Assembly (NCBI GenBank): GCA_947461015.1 | Contig: CANHIR010000011.1 | Location: forward strand, 1 to 22,153 | DNA length: 22,153 nucleotides | DNA from: Bacteroidota bacterium | Lineage (GTDB): Bacteria; Bacteroidota; Bacteroidia; Chitinophagales; Chitinophagaceae | Direction of reading: 5' to 3' | Shown here: positions 7,892-14,432 of the stretch, in pieces | Numbering within the stretch: position 1 is the first letter of the stretch | Layout of the letters: every line of letters begins with the position of its first letter | Notes under the pieces: generated by a model | The model's database searches: none | What the model saw: the letters and a program-made list of their open reading frames with translations, nothing else | What the model was told of the DNA's origin: nothing | Made by a program: the position numbers and the translations under genes

Positions 7892-7973
7892 AAAAACTAG
7901 TGGCGACAAAGCACTTTTTTTTAAAAAAATCACTATTTTTAATCAATATAGGCAGTGATTGACTGCTACCAAA

Positions 7974-8531
7974 ATGAATATGAAGAAAATTGTTTCCATA
8001 TCCCTACTTGTAATACTTTGTTTCAATATCATTGGCTATAAATTTGTGGCTAATTATTTTGAAAAAAAGGCGATTTCGGATATGCAAACTGCTTTATATG
8101 AAAATAAGTATGATGAATCCGAATTGGTTAGTTTTAAAACAGCCTTAAATCAACCCTATGTCACCAATACAGATGGCTATGATTATATTGACGGTGAAAT
8201 GGACGTGAACGGCACTTATTATCAGTATGTAAAAATGAGAATATACAATGACACCCTGGAAGTATTGTGTATTCCTAACTATACTAAATCTAGTATTTCA
8301 GAAAAAAAACACGAGCTTTCTAAACAACTCACGGATTTAGCGAATACGAATCAATCCAAAAAGTCTTCAAGTAGCTCAATGGCTAAATCACTTATTTCTG
8401 AATATACCATATCGCATCATTTTGATATTTATTCTTTCCATGCAAGCTCAAAACTTACACATCACACTATTTATAAGATGCCATCAAGTTTTGATATTTT
8501 AAATAGCATAGTTAAACCGCCACAGGCCTAA
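7974..8531 (+). CDS. Small membrane-anchored exported protein of unknown function
   Basis: I cannot assign a function. The protein has 185 residues from the ATG at 7974; a second ATG two codons on (7980) is an equally good start. A hydrophobic N-terminal helix (about 4-20) suggests membrane anchoring with the rest outside the cytoplasm. A Tyr/Asp/Gly-rich middle (about 67-98, including DGYDYIDGEMDVNG) is followed by a Ser/Lys-rich linker with five consecutive serines and a His-containing tail ending in SIVKPPQA. The pro-pro tail and histidines recall small Bacteroidota proteins encoded beside metal-efflux genes; this is inference only. The outer-membrane protein gene follows 169 bases downstream. 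A short dyad (GCAGT...ACTGC, 7952-7966) lies just upstream of the start. Confidence 0.65.
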   Translation: MNMKKIVSISLLVILCFNIIGYKFVANYFEKKAISDMQTALYENKYDESELVSFKTALNQPYVTNTDGYDYIDGEMDVNGTYYQYVKMRIYNDTLEVLCIPNYTKSSISEKKHELSKQLTDLANTNQSKKSSSSSMAKSLISEYTISHHFDIYSFHASSKLTHHTIYKMPSSFDILNSIVKPPQA

Positions 8532-8563
8532 TTTCCTTTTTGTTTAATTGGAACATTTGCAAG

Positions 8564-8592
8564 TATAAAAGGCATTGAATTTGCATTTTATA
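8564..8592. repeat. Imperfect inverted repeat, 10-bp arms
   Basis: TATAAAAGGC (8564-8573) and GCATTTTATA (8583-8592) pair with one mismatch around a 9-base loop. It lies 32 bases after the stop of the upstream gene. No T tract follows, so it is a poor intrinsic terminator and could equally be an operator. Confidence 0.5.
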
Positions 8593-8623
8593 TTGTTCTT
8601 ATCATTCACTTTATTTTATGAAG

Positions 8624-8660
8624 TTCATTACTAATATAGTATTGCTATTTTAGTAATGAA
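8624..8660. repeat. Long inverted repeat upstream of the outer-membrane protein gene
   Basis: TTCATTACTAA (8624-8634) and TTAGTAATGAA (8650-8660) are perfect 11-bp inverted arms. Inside them, after one T/T mismatch, ATAG (8636-8639) pairs with CTAT (8645-8648) around the loop TATTG. The whole is a 16-position stem with a single mismatch, ending 40 bases before the ATG at 8701. The lack of a T tract argues against termination. An operator for a dimeric regulator or a leader-RNA hairpin are the simplest readings. Confidence 0.7.
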
Positions 8661-8680
8661 TAAGCAGATTTATTAAAACA

Positions 8681-8690
8681 GGTTTAAACC
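8681..8690. repeat. Perfect 10-bp palindrome next to the start codon
   Basis: GGTTTAAACC is perfectly self-complementary and ends 10 bases before the ATG at 8701, where a ribosome-binding region or operator could be. No TAnnTTTG box is visible in 8532-8700, so the promoter of the downstream gene is not identified. Confidence 0.45.
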
Positions 8691-8700
8691 AGAAGATACA

Positions 8701-9822
8701 ATGAAAAAATATATATTTTCAATATTATTATTGATGGCTTTTTATCATCGCGGGAATGCACAAGGTTGTGTTGCCATAAGAACAGTTGGAGGATTAAATA
8801 CCATGGAGCATGCTATGCATAATATGATGATGCATGATAGTTCTATGAAAAAAATAGAAGCGCCTAAATGGGACTTAAACATTAGCGGCAGATATTTTAA
8901 ATCTTACAAACATTTTAATGGAACTGATGAAGTCACACAAAGAGTAGCAGATGGCACAGATGTTCGTAATTTTAGCCGTACACTTGATGTTTCACTTCAA
9001 AGAAGAATAAACGAGCAATGGATTGTAGGTATTAATTTACCTTTAGCATACAACGAAAGAACATCACTTTATGAACATGTAAGCAATGTAAAAGGTAGTC
9101 CGAGATATTCTACTTTTTCACAAGGAATTGGGGATATTCGTATTACTGCATACAAGTGGTTAATTGCACCTAAGGACGGTAATAAAGGAAATTTATTAGG
9201 CGGAGTTGGTATTAAGTTGCCAACGGGTAATTATAAGACAACCGATGTATTTCATAATACTAAAACAACTACCCGCGTTGGTCCTGTGGATCAATCCATT
9301 CAGCTGGGTGATGGCGGGTGGGGCGTAAGCTTGGAGTTAAATGGGTTTAGAAGCATTAACAATACTTGGAGCTTATATAGCAATGCTTATTACTTGATTA
9401 ACCCTAGAGGTAATAATGGCGTTAGTACCGCTAGGGGAGGTGTTGCAACTGCTGCTGCCATTAAGTACACTTCGGATGTAATGAGTGTGCCGGATCAGTA
9501 TTTATTAAGGGCCGGTACCAACTGGACTAAAAATGCTTTGACCATTTCATTGGGAGCTAGATATGAGGCTATTCCTGCAAAGGATTTGATTGGGGACAAT
9601 ACAGGATTTAGAAGACCAGGAAATGTTTTGGCCATTGAACCAGGCGCCAACTATAACTATAAAAAATTTAATTTTTATTTATATGCACCGGTTGCTATTA
9701 GAAGAGAGCGTCCGCAAAGCTATCCAGATATCTTAAAAACAAAAGATACCGGCGTTTTCTCAAGAGGTGATGCCGCATTTGCGGACTACAGTATTAGTAT
9801 TGGAATGGGTTATAGGTTTTAA
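8701..9822 (+). CDS. Outer-membrane beta-barrel protein with Met/His-rich N terminus
   Basis: The 373-residue product has a signal peptide (about 1-21) followed by GCVAIR. A Met/His cluster comes next (about 36-48, MEHAMHNMMMHDS), then a series of alternating amphipathic strands ending in the outer-membrane signature YRF with C-terminal Phe. Segments such as VDQSIQLGDGGWG, FRRPGNVLAIEPG and GDAAFADY look like family signatures of a Bacteroidota barrel family usually labelled putative transporter; I recall the family but no established substrate. The Met/His cluster suggests binding of copper or another soft metal, which is inference. It sits downstream of a small membrane-anchored unknown, behind two dyads and a palindrome, and is closed by an intrinsic terminator at 9842-9873. 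Confidence 0.75.
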   Translation: MKKYIFSILLLMAFYHRGNAQGCVAIRTVGGLNTMEHAMHNMMMHDSSMKKIEAPKWDLNISGRYFKSYKHFNGTDEVTQRVADGTDVRNFSRTLDVSLQRRINEQWIVGINLPLAYNERTSLYEHVSNVKGSPRYSTFSQGIGDIRITAYKWLIAPKDGNKGNLLGGVGIKLPTGNYKTTDVFHNTKTTTRVGPVDQSIQLGDGGWGVSLELNGFRSINNTWSLYSNAYYLINPRGNNGVSTARGGVATAAAIKYTSDVMSVPDQYLLRAGTNWTKNALTISLGARYEAIPAKDLIGDNTGFRRPGNVLAIEPGANYNYKKFNFYLYAPVAIRRERPQSYPDILKTKDTGVFSRGDAAFADYSISIGMGYRF

Positions 9823-9841
9823 GTTAAAATACAGTTGATAC

Positions 9842-9873
9842 AACCCACCTAGCAATTGTTAGGTGGGTTTTTT
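9842..9873 (+). terminator. Intrinsic terminator after the outer-membrane protein gene
   Basis: AACCCACCTA (9842-9851) pairs perfectly with TAGGTGGGTT (9860-9869) around an 8-base loop, followed by a T tract to 9873. The hairpin begins 19 bases after the barrel stop codon. It also lies immediately beyond the stop of the convergent sugar kinase, but the minus-strand flank is not T-rich, so its effect in that direction is doubtful. Confidence 0.9.
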
Positions 9874-10822
9874 ATTCAAAAATACTATTGTTCAAATGCT
9901 TAAATGCTTCCATGGCTCCCATATATTCACAGGTTCTGGCACCTGCCTTGTTAGCGTTGAAAATAATTTTTCGCCAATGAGCAATTTCAATGAATTGAAT
10001 ATCGGATGGCTTTTGGTGTAATAGTTGGTATAAAACGGCACCTACAAAAGCATCCCCAGCCCCGGTGGCATCTAGTGCGGTGATGCTTATGCTGTCAATG
10101 ATTTCTAAATGGTTACCAACGGATAATAAAGTTCCCTCTTTCCCCAAAGTAATTGCAAAAACAGCAGTTGATTTTTTTCTTAATGCTGTCGCGGCAAGTT
10201 GCACGGTTTCGCATCCAGTTAAAAGCAATGCTTCTTCATCACTCATTTTAAAAAAATGTGATTGTTCAATAAATGGCCAGCATTGCTCAATAAAACTTTG
10301 CGTATTGTTTTGAAATAATAAGTGACGATAGTTTGGATCAAAACTTATGATTGCATTATTTATTTTAGCTTCGGCCAATAAATGGGTATAGGCATGTTTT
10401 AGGGGGCCAGGTAAAAAACTTGTGGCTGATCCAAAATGCACAATTTGGTATTCATTTAATTTTATTTCAGTTAAATCCGCGATACTTAATTGACCATCTG
10501 CGCCTCTATTAAAATAAAAATCTCTATCTCCGTTTTCCATTAATGAGACAAAAGCAAAAGTGGTAAAATAGTTTGGATCTTGCATTACCCACTTTGTATT
10601 TACGCCCATTTCATTTAGCAACTCAGTAATATGTTGTCCAAAAGGGTCATTGCCTACTTTTGCAGCCATATCTACTTTAGCACCAAGCGCTGCAATGGCG
10701 GCTGCAACATTTGCAGGTGCACCCCCCGCCTTTTTTAAAAAATTTTGCCCTTTTGATAAGCTACTACCCCTATCGGTACAAATCATATCAATCAATGCTT
10801 CTCCTATACATAATACTTTCAT
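9872..10822 (-). CDS. PfkB-family carbohydrate kinase, fructokinase-like
   Basis: This is a cytoplasmic ATP-dependent sugar kinase of the ribokinase/PfkB family with 316 residues, the normal length. The N-terminal signature GGAPANVAAAIAALG (33-47) and the C-terminal DATGAGDAFVGAV (251-263) are intact, the latter with catalytic Asp257 in GAGD. The start MKVLCIGEALIDMI and the spacing of the motifs resemble Bacteroidota fructokinases that phosphorylate fructose to fructose-6-phosphate, but substrate specificity in this family is hard to read and other sugars are possible. It is transcribed alone on the minus strand, divergent from the YcxB-like gene across 110 bases and convergent with the barrel gene. 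I found no TAnnTTTG box for it. Confidence 0.87.
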   Translation of the reverse strand: MKVLCIGEALIDMICTDRGSSLSKGQNFLKKAGGAPANVAAAIAALGAKVDMAAKVGNDPFGQHITELLNEMGVNTKWVMQDPNYFTTFAFVSLMENGDRDFYFNRGADGQLSIADLTEIKLNEYQIVHFGSATSFLPGPLKHAYTHLLAEAKINNAIISFDPNYRHLLFQNNTQSFIEQCWPFIEQSHFFKMSDEEALLLTGCETVQLAATALRKKSTAVFAITLGKEGTLLSVGNHLEIIDSISITALDATGAGDAFVGAVLYQLLHQKPSDIQFIEIAHWRKIIFNANKAGARTCEYMGAMEAFKHLNNSIFE

Positions 10823-10897
10823 AACATAAATTAATTAGCTTAAATACTTTCATGTTAAATATAGTCAATTTGTGTTTTTTGAACATGCTTTTCAAAG

Positions 10898-10905
10898 TAT
10901 CTTTG
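10898..10905 (+). promoter_or_regulatory. -7 box (TATCTTTG) for the YcxB-like gene
   Basis: TATCTTTG is an exact TAnnTTTG match ending 27 bases before the ATG at 10933. A TTTG at 10878-10881 lies 16 bases upstream, slightly closer than the usual -33 spacing. Confidence 0.6.
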
Positions 10906-10932
10906 TACCCTATCTTTTTTAAATACGCTTGA

Positions 10933-11397
10933 ATGGCTTATCCAATATCCTATAACAAATCCGAAGTGCTTCAGGCATTACGCTATCATTTTATAAAACA
11001 AAGAGAAATAAAATCTTTAATGATTTTTGTAAATGTATATGCGATTATAACGGCGGTTTTATTGTTTATGAAAAAAATAAGACCCGAGCCCTTTTTGCTC
11101 GGCTCTATTTTATGGATATTACTTATGGCTTTCTTTTGGTTTGTGCTTCCTAACTTATTCTATAAAAAAACCATGTTATTTAAAGAAAACTGGCAATTTG
11201 ATTTTAATGAGCAGGGAGCTACACTGGTAGGCAATTTGGGGGAGGCCAATTGGGAATGGAAACTGGTAACCACTTATTTTGAAAGTCCGTATTTCTTTCA
11301 TTTTTATTTTAGCCAAAAAAGCTTTTTTATTGTTCCCAAAATAAATATCCCTATTGAAAGCCAACATCTAATTAGGGGATATTTAAAAGATAAGTAG
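10933..11397 (+). CDS. YcxB-like membrane protein
   Basis: The 154-residue protein has two adjacent hydrophobic helices (about 26-45 and 52-73) followed by a soluble C-terminal part. That part has the YcxB-like pattern: an FDFNEQGATLVG strand pair, then ANWEWKLVTTYFES and FFIVPKINI. YcxB-like proteins are small bacterial membrane proteins of unknown molecular role. It stands alone with its own promoter box at 10898-10905; the 217-base gap after it belongs to the acpP promoter region. No operon partner suggests a function. Confidence 0.7.
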   Translation: MAYPISYNKSEVLQALRYHFIKQREIKSLMIFVNVYAIITAVLLFMKKIRPEPFLLGSILWILLMAFFWFVLPNLFYKKTMLFKENWQFDFNEQGATLVGNLGEANWEWKLVTTYFESPYFFHFYFSQKSFFIVPKINIPIESQHLIRGYLKDK

Positions 11398-11614
11398 TTT
11401 ACCCTTGTTTTATTGCCCATTTACTATTATCCGTTCGTAAAATAAGCTACTTTTTTAGTAGTTTATAGGCTAGAATTTTAGGCAAATAGACTAAAAAGAG
11501 TCAAAAAACACACATTTCATACCTAAAGATTAAAATGTGCAAACAAAATGGCAAATAAAATATGGCAATTTTAACAAAAAGTATATTTTTGCGCCGTAAA
11601 CAAAACTATTTACA
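11398..11614. other. Intergenic region ahead of acpP
   Basis: This AT-rich gap of 217 bases holds two short dyads (CTACT/AGTAG near 11449-11463 and GACT/AGTC near 11489-11502) and the acpP promoter box near its end. I see no coding sequence, no convincing terminator for the upstream gene and no structured RNA. Confidence 0.5.
11584..11591 (+). promoter_or_regulatory. -7 box (TATTTTTG) for acpP
   Basis: TATTTTTG matches TAnnTTTG and ends 23 bases before the acpP ATG. At the expected 19-base spacing upstream the sequence is TATG, three of four to the -33 TTTG. Confidence 0.6.
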
Positions 11615-11851
11615 ATGTCAGACATCGCATCAAGAGTTAAAAAAATCATCGTTGACAAATTAGGCGTTGATGAAGCAGAAGTTACAAACGAAGCATCATT
11701 TACAAATGATTTGGGAGCAGATTCTTTAGACACCGTTGAGTTAATCATGGAATTTGAAAAAGAATTCAACATCTCTATCCCAGACGAACAAGCAGAGACA
11801 ATTACTACTGTTGGTCAAGCTGTAGCTTACATAGATGAGCACGCTAAATAA
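11615..11851 (+). CDS. acpP: Acyl carrier protein
   Basis: AcpP carries growing acyl chains on a phosphopantetheine arm during fatty-acid synthesis. The 78-residue acidic protein has the attachment motif [10 protein letters not shown] with Ser37 as the modified residue, and the usual four-helix layout. Its length and the [16 protein letters not shown] segment are typical of the housekeeping protein. It lies directly upstream of fabF with rnc next, an arrangement common in bacteria. A promoter box lies at 11584-11591. A stable hairpin in the 102-base spacer before fabF may set the ratio of the two products. Confidence 0.97.
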   Translation: MSDIASRVKKIIVDKLGVDEAEVTNEASFTNDLGADSLDTVELIMEFEKEFNISIPDEQAETITTVGQAVAYIDEHAK

Positions 11852-11894
11852 TTGTAATAATTATTTGACGGCTTCCAATCAAACACAGCATACT

Positions 11895-11933
11895 TAATCC
11901 GCCTTTTTGAGCCTTTGCTTTAAAGGCGGATTA
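11895..11933 (+). terminator. Hairpin between acpP and fabF (possible partial terminator)
   Basis: TAATCCGCCTTT (11895-11906) pairs perfectly over 12 bp with AAAGGCGGATTA (11922-11933) around a 15-base loop. The bases after it (TTAATTT) form only a weak T tract, so it may be a leaky terminator or an RNA stabiliser or processing site that allows more acyl carrier protein than FabF. Confidence 0.65.
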
Positions 11934-11953
11934 TTAATTTAAAACAAAAAGAC

Positions 11954-13207
11954 ATGCAAACTAAACGCATTGTTGTTACAGGTATTGGTACATTAAATCC
12001 ATTGGGTAATAATCTTAGTGAATACTGGGAAAATTTGGTGAATGGTGTTTCAGGTGCAGCTATGGCAACACAGTTTGATGCTTCTAAGTTTAAAACAAAA
12101 TTTGCTTGTGAAATTAAAGGCTTTGATGCGACCAATTTTATGGATCGCAAAGAAGCTAGAAAACTAGACCGCTTTTCTCAAATTGCACTAGTAGCAAGTG
12201 ATCAAGCAGTTTTAGATGCTGGTATTACCAAAGAAAATGTAGACCATGATAGAGTGGGGGTGATATTTGCGAGTGGTATTGGGGGCTTAACTACTTTTAC
12301 CGAAGAAGTCACCAATTTTGTGCATGGTGACGGAACACCAAGGTTCAATCCTTTCTTTATTCCTAAAATTATTTTAGATATTGCCGCTGGCCAAATTTCC
12401 ATGAAGCATGGTTTTAGAGGGCCTAACTATGCAGTTGTGAGTGCATGTGCTTCAAGTACCAATGCAATTATTTCGGCAATGGATAATTTAAAATTAGGCA
12501 AAGCGGATATTATTATTACGGGTGGAGCTGAGTCCGTTATTGGTATTGCAGGTATGGGTGGATTCAATGCTATGAAAGCAATGAGTGAGCGTAACGACGA
12601 TCCTAAAACAGCAAGCCGTCCTTATGACAAGGATCGGGATGGTTTTGTAATGGGTGAAGCGAGTGGCGTATTAGTCTTAGAAGAATTAGAGCACGCTATT
12701 AAACGCGGCGCCAAAATATATTGCGAAGTAGTAGGTGGTGGTGCAACAGCCGATGCCTATCATTTAACAGCGCCACATCCGGAAGGATTGGGAGCTAAAA
12801 ATGTAATGAATGCAGCCTTAAAAGATGCAGGTATGGTGGCAACCGATATTGACTACATTAATACGCATGGAACTTCAACACCGTTGGGTGATATTGCTGA
12901 ATCAAAAGCAATCTTAGATGTATTTGGAGAGCACTCTTATCATTTAAATATTAGCGCCACTAAATCCATGACGGGTCACTGTTTGGGAGCAGCTGGTGTG
13001 ATTGAAGCAATTGCATGTATTCAGTCTGTTATTCACGACATTGTACCTCCTACTATTAATCATTTTACAGACGATCCGGAATTAGACAACCGTTTAAATT
13101 TTACTTTTAACAAAGCACAAAAGCGTGTGGTGAACGCAGCCTTGAGTAATACTTTTGGCTTTGGTGGACATAATGCTTGTGTGATTGTGAAAAAATATAA
13201 GGCTTAA
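11954..13207 (+). CDS. fabF: Beta-ketoacyl-ACP synthase II
   Basis: FabF condenses malonyl-ACP with acyl-ACP in fatty-acid elongation. The 417-residue protein covers the whole thiolase fold. The active-site Cys165 lies in VVSACASSTNA, with the two catalytic histidines at His305 (NTHGTSTPLGD) and His342 (MTGHCLGAAG) and the conserved Lys337 (SATKSMTG). The C-terminal FGFGGHNAC loop is also intact. The FabF-type C-H-H triad and its place right after acpP support type II condensation and not an initiation enzyme. It starts 20 bases after the intercistronic hairpin, and rnc begins 10 bases after its stop. Confidence 0.96.
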   Translation: MQTKRIVVTGIGTLNPLGNNLSEYWENLVNGVSGAAMATQFDASKFKTKFACEIKGFDATNFMDRKEARKLDRFSQIALVASDQAVLDAGITKENVDHDRVGVIFASGIGGLTTFTEEVTNFVHGDGTPRFNPFFIPKIILDIAAGQISMKHGFRGPNYAVVSACASSTNAIISAMDNLKLGKADIIITGGAESVIGIAGMGGFNAMKAMSERNDDPKTASRPYDKDRDGFVMGEASGVLVLEELEHAIKRGAKIYCEVVGGGATADAYHLTAPHPEGLGAKNVMNAALKDAGMVATDIDYINTHGTSTPLGDIAESKAILDVFGEHSYHLNISATKSMTGHCLGAAGVIEAIACIQSVIHDIVPPTINHFTDDPELDNRLNFTFNKAQKRVVNAALSNTFGFGGHNACVIVKKYKA

Positions 13208-13217
13208 TTTAAGTTCA

Positions 13218-13928
13218 GTGAAACGCCGCATTAATCAATTCATTTCTTTATTTAAAAAGACAGGGTTTGAGGCAGATTTACATAATTTACTAGGATATCG
13301 AACTAGGAATGTTTTACTTTTTCAAACAGCATTCAATCATCGTTCAGTAAAAGACAATCCAACCGAAAACAATGAGCGTTTAGAGTTTTTGGGGGACGCA
13401 GTGATTGGTACGGTGGTAGCCGATTATTTATTTAAAAAATATCCATACAAGGGAGAAGGTTTTTTAACCGAGATGCGATCTAAAATGGTGAACCGAGCAC
13501 AGCTAAATAATATCGCTGTGCAAATGGGACTGCGCAAAATGACAAGGTTTAATAAAATGGATGGAGGATTAAGAACCAGTCAAATTTTTGGCAATACCCT
13601 AGAAGCCTTAGTGGGCGCCATTTATTTGGATAAGAAATATGACTTCACTAGAAAATGGATTGTAGAAAAAATGATACAACCTTATTTGTTCATGGACGAT
13701 TTAGAGCAAATAGATATTAATATTAAAAACAAAATTATTGGTTGGGCATTAAAACAGGGAAAGCAAATTGATTTTGTTTTAGCGGGAGAGCAATTGGAAG
13801 GACGTCGTCGCTTGTTCACTATTAATGTCGTGCTGGATGGCGAGGTAATTGCTAGTCAAAAAGGTTTTACCAAAAAAGACGCTAGCCAGTTGGCGGCTCA
13901 AAAAGCCATTGAGACAATGGGTATTTAA
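13218..13928 (+). CDS. rnc: Ribonuclease III
   Basis: RNase III cleaves double-stranded RNA in rRNA processing and mRNA turnover. The 236-residue product begins at a GTG, the only plausible start upstream of the conserved fold, 10 bases after fabF. The signature NERLEFLGDAVIG (52-64) supplies Glu53, Glu56 and Asp60. The second catalytic segment reads GNTLEALVGAIYLD, with Glu129 present but Asn126 where E. coli has Asp114. A C-terminal double-stranded-RNA-binding domain spans about 165-233, ending in KKDASQLAAQKAIETMG. I believe the Asn is common in this phylum, but that needs an alignment. Its stop overlaps that of the convergent epimerase gene. Confidence 0.93.
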   Translation: MKRRINQFISLFKKTGFEADLHNLLGYRTRNVLLFQTAFNHRSVKDNPTENNERLEFLGDAVIGTVVADYLFKKYPYKGEGFLTEMRSKMVNRAQLNNIAVQMGLRKMTRFNKMDGGLRTSQIFGNTLEALVGAIYLDKKYDFTRKWIVEKMIQPYLFMDDLEQIDINIKNKIIGWALKQGKQIDFVLAGEQLEGRRRLFTINVVLDGEVIASQKGFTKKDASQLAAQKAIETMGI

Positions 13929-14326
13929 ATGCTTTGACAAAGTTCAATGAGCACGCCATTGCTATCTTTTGGATGAACAAAGCAAACTAACTTATTATCT
14001 GCTCCTTGTTTAGGGGTCTCATTTAGTAGGGTGAAGCCTTCCAATCGGAGGCGGTCCATTTCGGCTTGAATATCAGGCACTTCAAAAGCTATATGATGCA
14101 TTCCTTCCCCCTTTTTAGCTATAAATTTAGCAATTACCCCATCCGGCTCGCTACTTTCCAGTAATTCTATCTTACTGCCATGCTGCAAAAAAAAGGCGGT
14201 ATTTACACTTTCCGAAGCCACAGATTCGGTCTTATAACAGGGGCTGTTTAAAAGCCTTTCAAAGAGTGGTATACTTGTCTCCAAGTTTTTTACTGCAATC
14301 CCTATGTGTTCTACGTTATAGCCCAT
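13925..14326 (-). CDS. mce: Methylmalonyl-CoA epimerase
   Basis: This enzyme interconverts the (S) and (R) forms of methylmalonyl-CoA, linking propionyl-CoA and succinyl-CoA metabolism. The 133-residue protein is a single vicinal-oxygen-chelate module of normal length. Metal-binding positions fit His7 (VEHIGIAV), His77 or His78 (GEGMHHIAFEV) and Glu128 (GVLIELC). The GMHHIAFEV and NGVLIELCQ segments are characteristic of the epimerase rather than other glyoxalase-fold proteins. No mutase or carboxylase subunit adjoins it. It is monocistronic on the minus strand, with a TAGCTTTG box 37 bases ahead of its ATG, and its stop codon overlaps that of rnc. Confidence 0.92.
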   Translation of the reverse strand: MGYNVEHIGIAVKNLETSIPLFERLLNSPCYKTESVASESVNTAFFLQHGSKIELLESSEPDGVIAKFIAKKGEGMHHIAFEVPDIQAEMDRLRLEGFTLLNETPKQGADNKLVCFVHPKDSNGVLIELCQSI

Positions 14327-14363
14327 TTTATTTTGTTTTACGAATTGGGAAAAAAATACCCCT

Positions 14364-14371
14364 CAAAGCTA
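14364..14371 (-). promoter_or_regulatory. -7 box (TAGCTTTG on the minus strand) for mce
   Basis: On the minus strand TAGCTTTG is an exact match to TAnnTTTG, ending 37 bases before the mce ATG at 14326. It sits 30 bases from the plus-strand box of iscS, making a compact divergent promoter region. Confidence 0.55.
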
Positions 14372-14401
14372 ACGAAAACGTGTTAATCGGTAGCTAAGCT
14401 T

Positions 14402-14409
14402 TACTTTTG
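14402..14409 (+). promoter_or_regulatory. -7 box (TACTTTTG) for iscS
   Basis: TACTTTTG matches TAnnTTTG and ends 23 bases before the iscS ATG at 14433. No IscR-type operator could be recognised by eye, and no iscR gene is present. Confidence 0.55.
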
Positions 14410-14432
14410 TAGTCTGAAAATCAAACACACAC

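Noticed and set aside
7959..7973. TTG start for the 185-residue unknown gene
   Set aside because: ATG codons at 7974 and 7980 lie just before the hydrophobic helix and are more likely; the TTG overlaps a short dyad.
9842..9873. Bidirectional terminator for the barrel and kinase genes
   Set aside because: The hairpin is symmetric, but the minus-strand exit is not T-rich, so only the plus-strand role is claimed.
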